A stretch of 64,000 nucleotides of DNA from Doryteuthis pealeii (lineage: Eukaryota; Mollusca; Cephalopoda; Myopsida; Loliginidae), in contig CM042181.1 of the NCBI GenBank assembly GCA_023376005.1, positions 23,958,486 to 24,022,485 on the forward strand. Direction: 5' to 3'. The notes under the pieces are model-generated. The model made no database searches. It was not told the DNA's origin and worked only from the letters and a program-made list of their open reading frames with translations. Positions 19,829 through 30,960 of the stretch are shown in pieces. Every line of letters begins with the position of its first letter. Position 1 is the stretch's first letter. Made by a program: the position numbers and the translations under genes.

Positions 19829-20715
19829 TTATCTGTAAGACAAATTTTTATTCACATAACACTTGCAATTGGCCCTAACATTGCGGATTGAGGCATCCAT
19901 TCCAGGCCAATACATCGACTCATTAGCATTTGCTTTCATGCCAACCACACCCTGGTGTGCAGAATGTAGACAGTGCAGAACTTTTTTCCGTTCAGTTCTG
20001 GGGATGAAAATCCTTCGATCCAACAATACCAGGCCACTGTCAGTGCTGAGACGGTGCCTCACCTCCCAATATTCGCGGATCTCAGGTGCGGTAAGGTTAC
20101 GTGTCCTTGGGAAGCCTTGCTGAATGATACTGATTAATTTTTTATATTGTGGATCAGCACCACCTGCTGCACGGATTAGATCTAGTGACGTGATGACAGT
20201 ATTTTTGCTACCTGCAAATGTTGCCATCAAGACTGTTGATTCAACCATATCCCTTATGTCGTCACTCTAGAATTTCTGACTGGAAGGGCTCAGATGGAAA
20301 TATACCGAGGAGTGTCTGCAACATGGCCACTGGATGGCGGGAAACTGCGTCAGAGCCTCTGTGCCACTTTCCGGGGCAGTGTTGGATGGTGAATCGATAT
20401 CTTAGGTTCTTTTCCTTCAGTCAAAATAACCGGAGATTTTGGATCTTGCTCAGACCTCGATCGCCAAACAACCCCTTCAGTGGTTCATGATCCGTGACCA
20501 CTATGATACTTGGGGCATCCCATAACAAACATCCGGCATTTCTCCAGTGCCCATGCTATTGCTGCTGCTTTACCTTCTATCGGGTATATCTGCGCTCAGC
20601 ATCTGTACAAAATCTGCTGCCGGCAAATATCAGGTGCCAACCGTCGGGACAGCAGATTGTGGCTTTTTCGGTGGTGCATTGACAATGCTTTTGTAGCAGT
20701 AGGAACCCCATCTTC
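19829..20715 (-). pseudogene. G2 RNase H and integrase zinc finger, copy A
   Basis: Second Gypsy-type element. RNase H is shown by WHLIFAGSRFCTDAERRYTP, then EGKAAAIAWALEKC (catalytic Glu) and VVTDHEPLKGLFG (catalytic Asp), across frame changes between about 20400 and 20715. Then 20248-19829 carries the integrase N-terminus: LHSAHQGVVGMKANANESMY and a cysteine pair in ANCKCY, which is a C-X-C where C-X2-C is expected. Homology stops right after this finger: the integrase core and any 3' LTR are absent and AT-rich DNA follows. Confidence 0.85.
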
Positions 20716-22200
20716 TTTGCTCCAATCAGGGGCGAGGCAAGTCACTCGGTCCTTGTCAAATCTAGCCACGCCTTTCTTGACTAGGTCAACTATAACTTGC
20801 TTGGCGTCTTGAAAAGCGTTCTCAAGACTTTAGGTTCCAAGCAAATTGGGAGTCTTTTTTGACAAGGTCTCGAAAAGGCAGCATGACTGAGCCTAATGAG
20901 TATGCCCAGGCTACCTGGTTGACGAGTCCAAACCATGATCTGGCGTCTGTGATTGTCCTTGGGACTGGAAAGTTGAGTATCACCTCTAGCATGGATTCTG
21001 AAGGGATCACTCCAGGAGTTATCTGGAGGCCTCCAAACTGTACCACATCCTGACAGAACTTGAAATGTTAGTGTTGAGCATGATTCCATTCCTCGCACAT
21101 TGGATCAGGAAATCAAAGGTGTGATAAAAGGCTTCTTTGATGCTAGAGTCATATAGTAGGGCGTCGTCTACAATTTTCACCTTGCCTGGGATATCTTTGA
21201 TTACCTCGTCGTATCTGCGAGTGTAAGTATCTCCAGATGCAAGATAACTTGAGGCATCCTGAGATACATGAATCTCCCCCACTCCGTTATGAAGGTGGTC
21301 AATGGTTGGGACTCCTTGTCTAAGGGGATCGAGTGGTACCCGTCAACAGCATCTAGGACTGTTTCTTTGTTTTAGGTGGCACTTGCAGTGCCAACTGGAA
21401 TGGTGACCCAATGTGATGGGTTTCCATTTGCATTGAGAATTTAGGTGCTGGTAATCTACAGTTCGCCGTGGACTACCATTCTTTTTGGCAGTTATGACCA
21501 TTGTGCTGCCAATCAGTAGGCATGCCCACGGATACCGGAGCTATGATACCTCTTTCCACATCTTTCCAAAGGGCTTGTCTTAATGGTTCTTTGAAGTAAA
21601 AAGGCACAGGGATGGGGTTGTGTCTGGCTTTAGGGACTGCTCCCTCTTTGAGGTGGATATGGGCAACAGGGCCAGACATAGCTGGGAATATCCCATCTTT
21701 TTTAAATGCTGCTTTGGAAAACTTTTCCATGAGCCAATTCTTAAGCCTGCAAATGTTTTCCTCTATTGCAGGAAAGGGTGGTTTTGGGGGACGACTTGGC
21801 AGTTGATCCTCACACTCATTAGGTTTGGGGCCAAAATCTTTATGTTGTTTGTCGGTTAAAGGGTTGGGAAATCTTTGTGCAATATTCCTACATCAATGCA
21901 TGCAGCCTTGCTGAAATAGAGGCGCTGGATATTTCGCGCATATGTAGAGGGCTTGCTTGTTTGGTTGATTTTCCTCTAACAACAAATTCAACAGGCGGGC
22001 AGCCACATAAGGGTGAAACCTCCACTGCCCTAATGATCTTTCTTGGTGGAACAAGGTTGTCCTTTGTAAGGCCCATGTCCAGTAAATGTTTTGGTCCCCC
22101 AAGTCAGATAGTGGGCACACTGTCAGGGAAAATTCTTAGTGTAGTACTACAGTTACTGGGGGTGTTTATAGCCGCGTCTGGGATCCGGATTTGGTGATAA
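20716..22200 (-). pseudogene. G2 protease and reverse transcriptase, copy A
   Basis: The protease end (22120-21888) has LDMGL-type and FVVRGKS segments downstream of a PDSGAT-type active site that is better preserved in copy D. The RT reads FSKAAFKKDGIFPAM, PVPFYFKEPLRQALW, MVITAKKNGSPRRTVDYQHL and then, after a frameshift near 21375, GYLASGDTYTRRYDEVI with the active-site box IVDDALLYD (YVDD variant, near 21165). At least four frame changes; the first 100 bases after the protease are further damaged. Dead copy. Confidence 0.85.
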
Positions 22201-22828
22201 TGGGAATTACGGATGCATTTATTTCCGTTAATTTGGTCATCATTTCTGGATGTGAATGTGGCCCGTTGTTTGGTCAAATTTGATGTGGGCTATGAGAATA
22301 TCCATGGGAGCCTCATCACATTCGAAGCTTTTTTACTAGCTGCTTGATGTTCCTTCTTTCTACGGACACTGTTGAAAAATGGTTTGGTTTCTATTAGGTG
22401 TTACTATTTAACCCCATGCTGGACACATTAAATGGACGGCACCTTTTTCCAGAGTGCCGTGTTGGTGGCTACCACAACCCATGCAAGCTTGACGAGGGGT
22501 TTGTTCAGCAATGCTGTTTTTGCGTATAGTAGAGGTGCTAGTAGGATTATTACCCTTATTGGTCTGTGCTGCACTGTTCTTCTGTCTGCGATATGTTGAC
22601 ATCCGAACAGTAGCTATGTTCTGTGGTATCAGACATTGCAGTTTGGTCCGTAGTGCTGATTCAATGCTTCAGCATGAAGATGTTCTGGCTCAATGGGCGA
22701 CTTCAGTAACCCGGCATTGCTAGTATAAAAAAAAGATCATATTTGTCTGGAGTGTGGCGTCGTTTGCTATCCTTTCTGATCGAGCTTGGTCTTTTGATGT
22801 GCGTGTCCGGAAGGTTCATTCTCACACC
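22201..22828 (-). pseudogene. G2 Gag C-terminal part, copy A (ends at fold-back point)
   Basis: Zinc-knuckle region (22602-22408): PRQACMGCGSHQHGTLEKGA with C-X2-C-X3-H spacing. Frames are broken more often than in copies C and D, and small insertions increase toward 22828. There the sequence turns into its own complement, and the Gag N-terminus is not reached on this strand. Confidence 0.75.
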
Positions 22829-22830
22829 AA
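22829..22830. other. Fold-back point of inverted repeat A/B
   Basis: Minus-strand Gag sequence ends at ctcacacc (22821-22828) and plus-strand Gag sequence starts at ctgacc (22831). In copy C coordinates the two sides are 38719 and 38547, so about 173 bases occur only in arm B and form an asymmetric loop. Confidence 0.85.
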
Positions 22831-25800
22831 CTGACCGCAGAGCAGGCTTTTAGAAATGTTAGAAATTAGCTGACCGGGCAAAGATCAATATGCCATTGTC
22901 TATCGGATTAGGCATTTGCATCGTGTCACAGTATGAGATGAACGCATTCAACAATACCTTGTTCGGCCTTAGGGCTACCAGCCATAGACTGCAACTTCTC
23001 CTGTCCCCGTGTGAGAATGACGCTTCGCGACCGCACATCAAAGACCAACTCATCAGAAGGATACGCAACCGACGCAGCTCTGCAGACTGATTAGTAGCAA
23101 AATGCGCGAGGTACTGAAGTCGCTGAGGCAGAACATCTGTGCCATGCTGAAGCATTTGAATCACACTACGGGCAAACTGCAATGTCTGATAGCCACAGAC
23201 ATAGGGGCTACTGTTGCGGATGTCAACATATCGCACAGAAGACACACGTGCAGGCAGCAGCAATAAGGGTAATAATCCTACGCTAGGCACCTCTAGGGCT
23301 ATAGCGCAAAAACAGCATTGCTGAAGCAAACCCTCGTCAGCTTGGGCATGGGTTGTGGTAGGCCACCAACAGGCAGCTCTGGAAAAAGGTGCCGCGCATT
23401 TAATGTGACAGCATGGGGTTAAATATGTAAGGCTACCTATATAAAAGAAACCAAACCATTTTTCAACAGTGTCCGTAGTGAAAGAAGGAACATCAAGGCA
23501 GTAGTAAAAGCTTCGAATGTGATTAGAAAGGGTAAGAAAAACGAGGCTCGGCCATGGATATTTCATAGGCCCACACATCAAATTTGAGGCCAACACGGGG
23601 GCAATTCACATCCAGAAATGATGAGCGGCAATTAACGGAAATAAACATGCCGGTAATCCCCATTATCAGCCAAAATCCGGATCGCCAGACGGGCTATAAA
23701 GGCAGCCCCAGTAACTTAGTACTGAGCTAACTTAAGAATTTTCCGGGCTACAAGTGTGCCCTATCCTGACTTGGGGGAGCCAAAACATTTACTGGAGCAT
23801 GGGGCTTCAAAGAGCAAGGAGGCTTGTTCGGCACCAAGAAAGATCATTTAGGGGGGCAGTGAGAGTTTGCACCGATTATGTTTGGGCTGGCCTGTTGAAT
23901 TTGTTGTTAGGGAAAAGTGCAACGCAAGCAAGGCCTCTACATATGTGGAAATATCCAGCGCCTTTATTTCAGCCAAGGGCTGCATGGCATTGATGATGGA
24001 TAATTGCAGCAAAGATTTTCCGCAACCCTTTACGACAAAACAACATAAAGAATTTGGCCCAAACCTAATGAGTGTGAGGAATGGCAACTGGCCAAGTCGT
24101 CCCCAAAACCACCCTTCTCGCTGCAATGAGGAAAACATTTGCAGGCTTAAAGAATTGGCTCATGGAAAAGTTTCCAAAAGCAGTCATTTAAAAAAGATGG
24201 GATATTCGGCGCAGCTATGTCTGGCGCGCTGTTGCCGCCAACATATCCACTGCAAGAGGGAGGCAGTCCCTAAAGCGCAGAGCACAACCGCATCCCTGTG
24301 GGCCTTTTTACTTCAAAGAACGCATTAAGCAAGGCCCTTGGAAGATTGTGGAAAGAGGTATCATAGGCTGCCGGTATCCGTGGGGCATGTGGCCTACTGA
24401 TTGGTGCAGGGCACAATGGTGCATAACTGCCAAAAAGAATGGTAGTTGCCAGCGGCGAACTGTAGATTAGGCCAAGCATCTTTCTCAATGCAACTTGGGG
24501 AAACCATCAGGCATTGGGTCACCATTATCCAGTTCGGCACTGCAAGTGTCACGCTAAAACAAAGAAGAAGCATGCCTAGATGCTGTTTGACGGTACGGCA
24601 TCGATCGCCCCTTAGACAAGGAGTGCGGGCCAACGCATTGAACCACCTTCAATAACGGAGTGGGGAGGAATTCATGTATCTCAGTGATGCCTCAACGGTT
24701 ATGCTTGGGCTCTGGAGATACTTAGCACTCGCAGATAGCGTACGAGGTAATCAAAGATATCCCAGGCAAGGTGAAAATTGTAGCGAGCGCCCCTACTATA
24801 ATGATCTAGCATCAAAGAAAGCCTTTTATATGCACCTTTGATTTTCCTGATCCAATGTGCGAGGAATGGAATCATGCGGCTCAAACTAACATATTCAAGT
24901 TCTGTCAGGATGTGGTAGGGCAGTTTTGGAGGCCTCCAGATAACTGCCTGGAGTGATCGCCTTCAGAATCCATGCTAGAGGTGATACTCAACTTTCCAGT
25001 CCAAGGACAATCACAAAACCCCCAACAAAGGGACGCCAGATCATGGTTTGGACTCGTCAACGCAGGTAGCCTGGGCATACTCATTAGGCTCAGTCATGCT
25101 GCCTTTTCGAAACGCTTGTCAAAAAAGAAGCTCCAATTTGCTTGGAACCTAAGTCTTGAGAAACGCTTTTCAAGACGCCAAGCAAAATTTATAGTTGAGC
25201 AAAAGTCAAGAAAGGCGTGGCTAGATTTGACAAGGACCGAGTGATTGGGCCTCGCGCCTGATTGGAGCAAAGAAGATGGTCCTACTGCTCAAGCATTGTC
25301 CATGCACCACCCGAAAAATGCCACAATCTGGGCTGTCCGCGACGGTTGGCGACTGATATTTGGCGGCAGCAGATTTTGTACAGATGGCTGAGGCGCAGAT
25401 ATACCCGCGATAAGAAGGTAAAGCAGCAGCAATAGTGCATGGGCACTGGAGAAAATGGGCGCGGATGTTTGTTATGGGATGCGCAGTATCCATATATTGG
25501 GGGGGGGGGGGGTGGGGGGGTGGGGGTGGGGTCACGGATCATCGAACGGCACTGAAGGGGTTGTTTGGCGCATCGAGGTCGAGCAAGATCCAAATCTGCC
25601 GGTTATTTTGACTGAAGGAAAAGAACGGGCTAAGATATGCGAATTGCAGCCATCCAACACTGCCCCGGAAAGTGGCACAGAGGCTCTGACGCAGTTTCCG
25701 CGCATCCAGTGGCCATGTTGCAGACACTCTCGTAATATTTGCCATCTGAGCCCTTCCAGTCAGAATATTCTAGACTTGACGACATAAGGGATATGGTTGA

Positions 25801-26240
25801 ATGCAAGCAGTCTTGATAGGCAACTTTTATTTGCAGGTAGGGCAAAAATACTGACACCCCCCCCCCCAATCACGTTCACTAGTGCTAATTTCCGTGCAGG
25901 CAGGTGGGTGGCTGATCCACACTATAAAAGATTAATGCAGTATCATTCAGCAAAGCTTCCGCAAGGACACGTACCTTAGCCGGGGCAGCCTGAGGCTCGC
26001 GCGAATATTGGGAGGTGAGGGGCACCGTCTCAAGCACTGACAGTGGCCTGGTATTGTTGGATGCGAAGGATTTTCATGCCGGGGCAGAACTGAAGCGGAT
26101 AAAAAGTTCTGCACTGTCTACATTCTGCAGCACCAGGGTGTGGTTGGGTCATGAAAGCAAATGCTTATGAGTCGATGTATTGGCTGGAATGGATGCCTCA
26201 TCCGGGCAATGTTAGGGCGAAATTGCATGTTTGTTATGTG
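22831..26240 (+). pseudogene. G2 Gag-Pol remnant, copy B
   Basis: Same gene order as copy C on the plus strand: Gag (22831-23420), protease (about 23690-24060), RT (about 24080-25260), RNase H (25260-25600) and integrase finger (about 25800-26240). Every domain is recognisable by its nucleotide match to copy C but is broken every few dozen bases by small insertions, so no domain is open. A G-rich homopolymer cluster at 25500-25530 lies inside RNase H and is absent from the other copies. Confidence 0.8.
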
Positions 26241-28896
26241 AATACAAAATGTCTTAAGCAGATAATGTAATAATGCAAAAAGAATGATAATGATGAATAG
26301 AAATACATAGGCCACAAAATTAAGATTGAAAAGTAGATAACAATCTTTTCAAGCTAAAATATAGTAAATAAGATAATAATTTACTATCGAGATATGGAAA
26401 GTTAAATAACAGATAAAGCAGCGCAGTAAATTAACATAGCAAGTTATGAAATATCTCCTGCATATAAACGAGGTGAAAATAATTGCAGGATTTGCAAATT
26501 ATGTTAATCTATATTTAAACATATACATTAAATGATATACAATATAATTTAGCAGATAAACAAAAATCAGGCTAAAACTATGTGTCCGAGCGCTGTTATT
26601 TAGGAGAAGTTGCTTAATCACGAACCAGACGTTGCGATATGTATGCGTAGCCTAATTTTGATTTATTGTGGTTATACATGCAAAATTCTGTCTGATCTTT
26701 CAGCGATAAACTTTGAAAAGAATTTTATTTAGTCAATTCTGTAACTTGGCCAACTGTCGCAGATGATAGCTATCTATTTCTTTTAGATTCTGTGAAGCAT
26801 CATTTGAAGAAAGCTTTCAGATCGACCTCATGTTATATTTATATATTACGTATATATTATAGATATATATATATATATATATATTTGTTGTGTGTTGTGT
26901 TTTGCTATAGCTTCGGCGCTTTTTGACTAATTTATTTATCAAAATATAATAATCGTTTTCCAATTTTATAAGGGAATTTATAAAAGAATATGCTCTGCGT
27001 CGTAAAAATAAAAGATGACATACTTTTTGCCGTTTTTTATCACATGGAATGTGTTTTATTTTTTATTGTATACATTGTTGCTTTCGTGATCGTTATACCA
27101 ATCAATATCTTTGGCTTTTTGACCACAAAACCGATTTACTTGAACTTCTTTTGTTGCGAATGGTCACATTAGTAAAGTTCGGCTTCTTTAAAAAGGGGAA
27201 AGACAAATCTGATAGGATTTCTTAGGTAAATTTCTTATCTTCAATTGAATAGAAATTAATTAGTTTTCTCTTTTCAAGACTTTTGTTGGCTCTTTTGTTA
27301 CGGATTTTGATTTTTGGGCCTTTTTACTGTTATTTTATTTTCCTGCGTCTTTCATTCGCTTTTTTTTTTCTTTGTTTAGGTCGGTTCCCAAGGGCGAAAA
27401 AGATGAGCTTTTAAGGCTTTTAATTAAAGGGCGGTTTTGGGGCATTATTTTTTGGCAGAAAAATATGTAATAAAAATCATGAGAACATTCTGTTAAGCTT
27501 TTTTGACATTTAGCGTTTTTTCACTGTTAGTTAATAATATATAATTTTATTAGGCACAAATAAATGGCTTAATTTTAGTTAGCTGGTACAAAGCAAAAAG
27601 TAGCGCACAATCAGAATACATCTTTTATTGACTGCTGATAAATTAACGCAATGCACGATCACCCGTAGCATGAGTTATCACTCAAGCATGTCTGCTTCAA
27701 GGGCGAAGAAGTGTATAATGTAAACAGCACGGCAGAAAATAAATGTTTTATGTGTATTTTAAATCTTTTTAAAAGCCTTAGTTATAACTTGTTTTTGGTA
27801 CGTTAAAATTTCAATCTGATTTATGTTTGTTCTCAGGGCGAAGAAGTGTATAAGGTAACAGCACCAGAAAATAATGTTTTATGTTGTATTTTAATTTAGA
27901 CTTGTTTTTGGCTACGTTAAATTTCAATTGATTTAAGAGGCGGTGAAAAAATGTAAACATTTGTTTTTCGTTTATAATTTGCATTATTTTTGTAAAGCGG
28001 CGAAAATTTTTTAAAAAAATCATTGGAGTTTGTTTAATGCTTCTTCTCTTTCGAGTGAATAAAAAAATTTTATGATATATTTAAGCCTTTATGCAAGTTT
28101 TAATTATGTTAAATATAGTAGGGGGGTAAAATTTCCGGCGGGTAAAATTGGTGGTACCGCACGGAAAACTTTAATATGTGCAATCATTTAGCGGCATAAA
28201 AAGAATAGTATGATATTCAGGAGTCTATAGGCATTTCATTTGGCCGCTTTTTTTTTCGCGCCACGCATCAAAACTTACAAATTAATAAAAAAAAAACTAA
28301 GAGCGCTTTGGGCCGTAACGGCCTACTATTGCATTTTATTTTCGTCTGTTCTTCGCCTTTTTTTTTTTCCTACTTTCCTTCACTATTATTTTAGTTGTGT
28401 TTTTCTTCCGCTTTTTGCTCTGTTTTCTGTTTTTATCTATATTTATCGGTTTGCGGGGCTTCTTTGCTTTCTTTCTTTCTTTCTCTTTCTCTTCGTTTGG
28501 CGCCTTTGTGTCACCCATTTTTTCGTTTATGCCTATCTTTATTTGCACACTTTCTCAGTCTCATATTCTTTGCTTTTTCTTTATTTTGCTTCGCTCATTT
28601 ACTTATTTTTGGGCTTTCACTGAAGACTGAGTGACAAGCTACTCCCCAGACGCCCCAGCAGCTCAATTGTGAGTGATTCTAGGGCTGATTTTAAGCTGAA
28701 AATTGCTGTAATTTGTATGTATTGATTATTACTCTGATTTCCAAATGCGCTTGCTTTGTTGGCTCGTTCGGCATGGGCACTAATAAGCAAAGATTTAACA
28801 TAACACTAATAACAAAGATTTTTTGACGGGCGAGCGACATTGTTGCGCCTCCCCTTTTCAAGCAAGTCGACATATTTTAATTTTTTCCCGCCTCTA
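26241..28896. other. AT-rich non-coding block, copy B (inverted)
   Basis: Mirrors 17387-19828 with scattered insertions. It contains the degraded TA/GT microsatellite (about 26830-26900), the tandem repeat (about 27690-27930) and the pyrimidine-rich stretch (28240-28630) whose F/S-rich frames are low-complexity artefacts. Confidence 0.75.
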
Positions 28897-30099
28897 TTTT
28901 TTTTTTTTTTTTCATTCAAGATTTATTGGGCCAAGTAGGAGTCCAATTTTTTTCTTTGGTGATGGGGGGGTGGGGGCAGGCCGCTTAATTTCCTCAGAGC
29001 GTCTCGTGTGATAGGAAAGATCCCGCGGGCTCCAGTTCCAACTGTCGGGTTTATATCGTTTCCCTCCACAGCGGTTATATTTGTTGGCCGCAATTGGCCC
29101 TGTGGAGCTCTGTAACTGGCTCGCTGGAATTTGTCTTCCTGAGGCGGTCTGCGCAGTATCTTTTTGGCCGTCTCAGGGGTCTTTTGGTGGTGGCTTTTTT
29201 GTTTATTGGGGGAATAGCACCGCGCAAGGTTTGCGAAAATTCTGGAATGTCTTTAGAAGTTCCAGGGCAATTGCTGGTTCTGCCTATAAAGGGGCCCTTT
29301 TCGGCTTACTTCTCTTTTTGCCTTATGAGGAGGGGCTTGTTTTTTTCTGGGGCGGTGTACGGGTATTACCTCGCACCTGATATGGGCGGCACTGTAGGCC
29401 GTCTATTTTTTTGGTTCGATGTCTCGCTTATCGTTCTCTTTGGGGGTCAGGGTAAAAGGGCTGGGTCGACTGATTTCGTTCATTACAGATTGCCTTCTCG
29501 GATCACTTCTGCTGCTGAAACAGGGTTGGGCGGCCCTTCTGGGACTGGTCGTGACGAGCATTTAATGGCGGATTTCTTTTCAGCTGGAACGCGGGTTGGT
29601 TTCTTCAGGGGCGGGTGTTTATCTTGTCGTAACACAAAGATTCCGTGGTGAGAACTATCAATTCGCACCCCGTCTCCGCTCTTGGTCACAATGTCCAGCT
29701 GGATGTCTTCTTCCGTCTTGGCGCATAATAGGGGAGTGCAGTCGAAAATTTCGGCATTCCTGTGATAGATGGCAAATAAGAAAATCTGTCGCAATAGGGA
29801 GAAGTTACAAATAGACCGCCCAAAAGCCGGCGTAAAAAAAGTAAACTGGTCCAGAATAGGGACACAGCTTGACAAATAGTAAAGGAAAGAAGAGAAAAAG
29901 AAAAAAGACTGCTAGGGCTAAGCAGGAAGGAATAAAAAATCTTTCTGACTGCAAAAGGTTTGGGAAAGGGATACGCCTAACCCTACGGCCTCTACAGGTC
30001 ACACAAATTGGGGGCAGCGATTAAAAAACAGGCACAAGGTCGGCGTCGTCGGTTTGTTGTGCGAGTAAAGACTGAGAAAGAATGCAGGCGCTTAAGTAA
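28897..30099 (-). pseudogene. Retroposed A-tailed transcript, copy B
   Basis: T16 at 28897-28912 is the inverted tail; the inverted signal TTTATT follows. The sequence runs to the G1 LTR junction at 30099/30100. Longer open frames on the plus strand here (for example 29094-29651) are antisense artefacts of the insertions. Confidence 0.65.
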
Positions 30100-30960
30100 T
30101 GTATATCCGAGAGAGATATCTCTTATGATTCCACAATGCTTAGCTCACAAATACACCTCGCTAGCATAAAACGTTTTTTCAAAACTCAAGTCGGAGGCAA
30201 GCAAGCGGAAGTGAACTCAATGGTACGACTATCACGAAGTGAGCCGATTCGATCGCGTTCTGGCGCATAGGCTCGGATTGAGTTCCGCTTGAAAGGAATC
30301 CCAAACAACAAAAAATAATAATTGTAAGGAATCTGGATTTTCAGCGCATAAAAAACTCTCCCGCTAAAAAACCCCAAAAGCATTCTGGAGGGCCGGCATC
30401 TACGCAGGCATATCACTCGGGTATTTTGAGAATCGGCAGTTGACGGACGGCCTGCACTGCCGACAGAATATCCCAGAACAGAGAGGATAAGGAACTGATA
30501 GCGCACCCCACCACGCACGAGTCGTCGAGCCCTCCCCACCCGGCACTCAGCCTTACTTTCAACAGCCTCACCCGTAGGCGCCGGGCGCATCCTACCTGCC
30601 TTGACGCACTACACGGCGAACATACCCACTACAACTCACTGAGATATTCCTGACTTATTTCCCGGCGCCAAGTGACGTATAACTCAACTTCTAGCACCTG
30701 TCACGCTTGCACGCAGGCCAAGAGAGAACTGACGTATTATCATGACGAATACCTACACCTCCGGGCGACCACGGCCATTCCTGACTTAGCGACCCCTCGG
30801 GCGGCAGCTGCAGAGAACTACTAACAATTGTCTTACAGGCGCAACAACAACGTTTTCACAGCTGCGTTATTTAAATAACCATTTTTATCCAATTCATCTT
30901 GTCCATTATTCTTCGCTTGGCAAACCACTACGGCTTTTAACGGATATCCTAGATATAACA
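30100..30960 (+). repeat. G1 5' LTR, copy B
   Basis: Starts tgtatatcc (damaged TGTTATATC), preceded by cttaagtaa as in the other copies, and ends gatataaca. 861 bp, with about 50 extra bases spread over its length. Confidence 0.85.

Larger units (their letters stand above)
13351..22828 (+). repeat. Inverted repeat arm A
   Basis: Reverse-complementary along its whole length to 22831-33222. Landmarks in mirrored order: G2 zinc knuckle, G2 integrase finger, TA microsatellite, 110-bp tandem repeat, A-run, G1 LTR, G1 Gag, G1 Pol to the RT region. Confidence 0.9.

Noticed and set aside
22859..23596. 245-residue minus-strand frame in arm B
   Set aside because: It is antisense to G2 Gag and opens only because of arm-B insertions; the other copies do not have it.
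29094..29651. 185-residue plus-strand frame in arm B
   Set aside because: Antisense to the A-tailed transcript and created by insertions. Not conserved in A, C or D.
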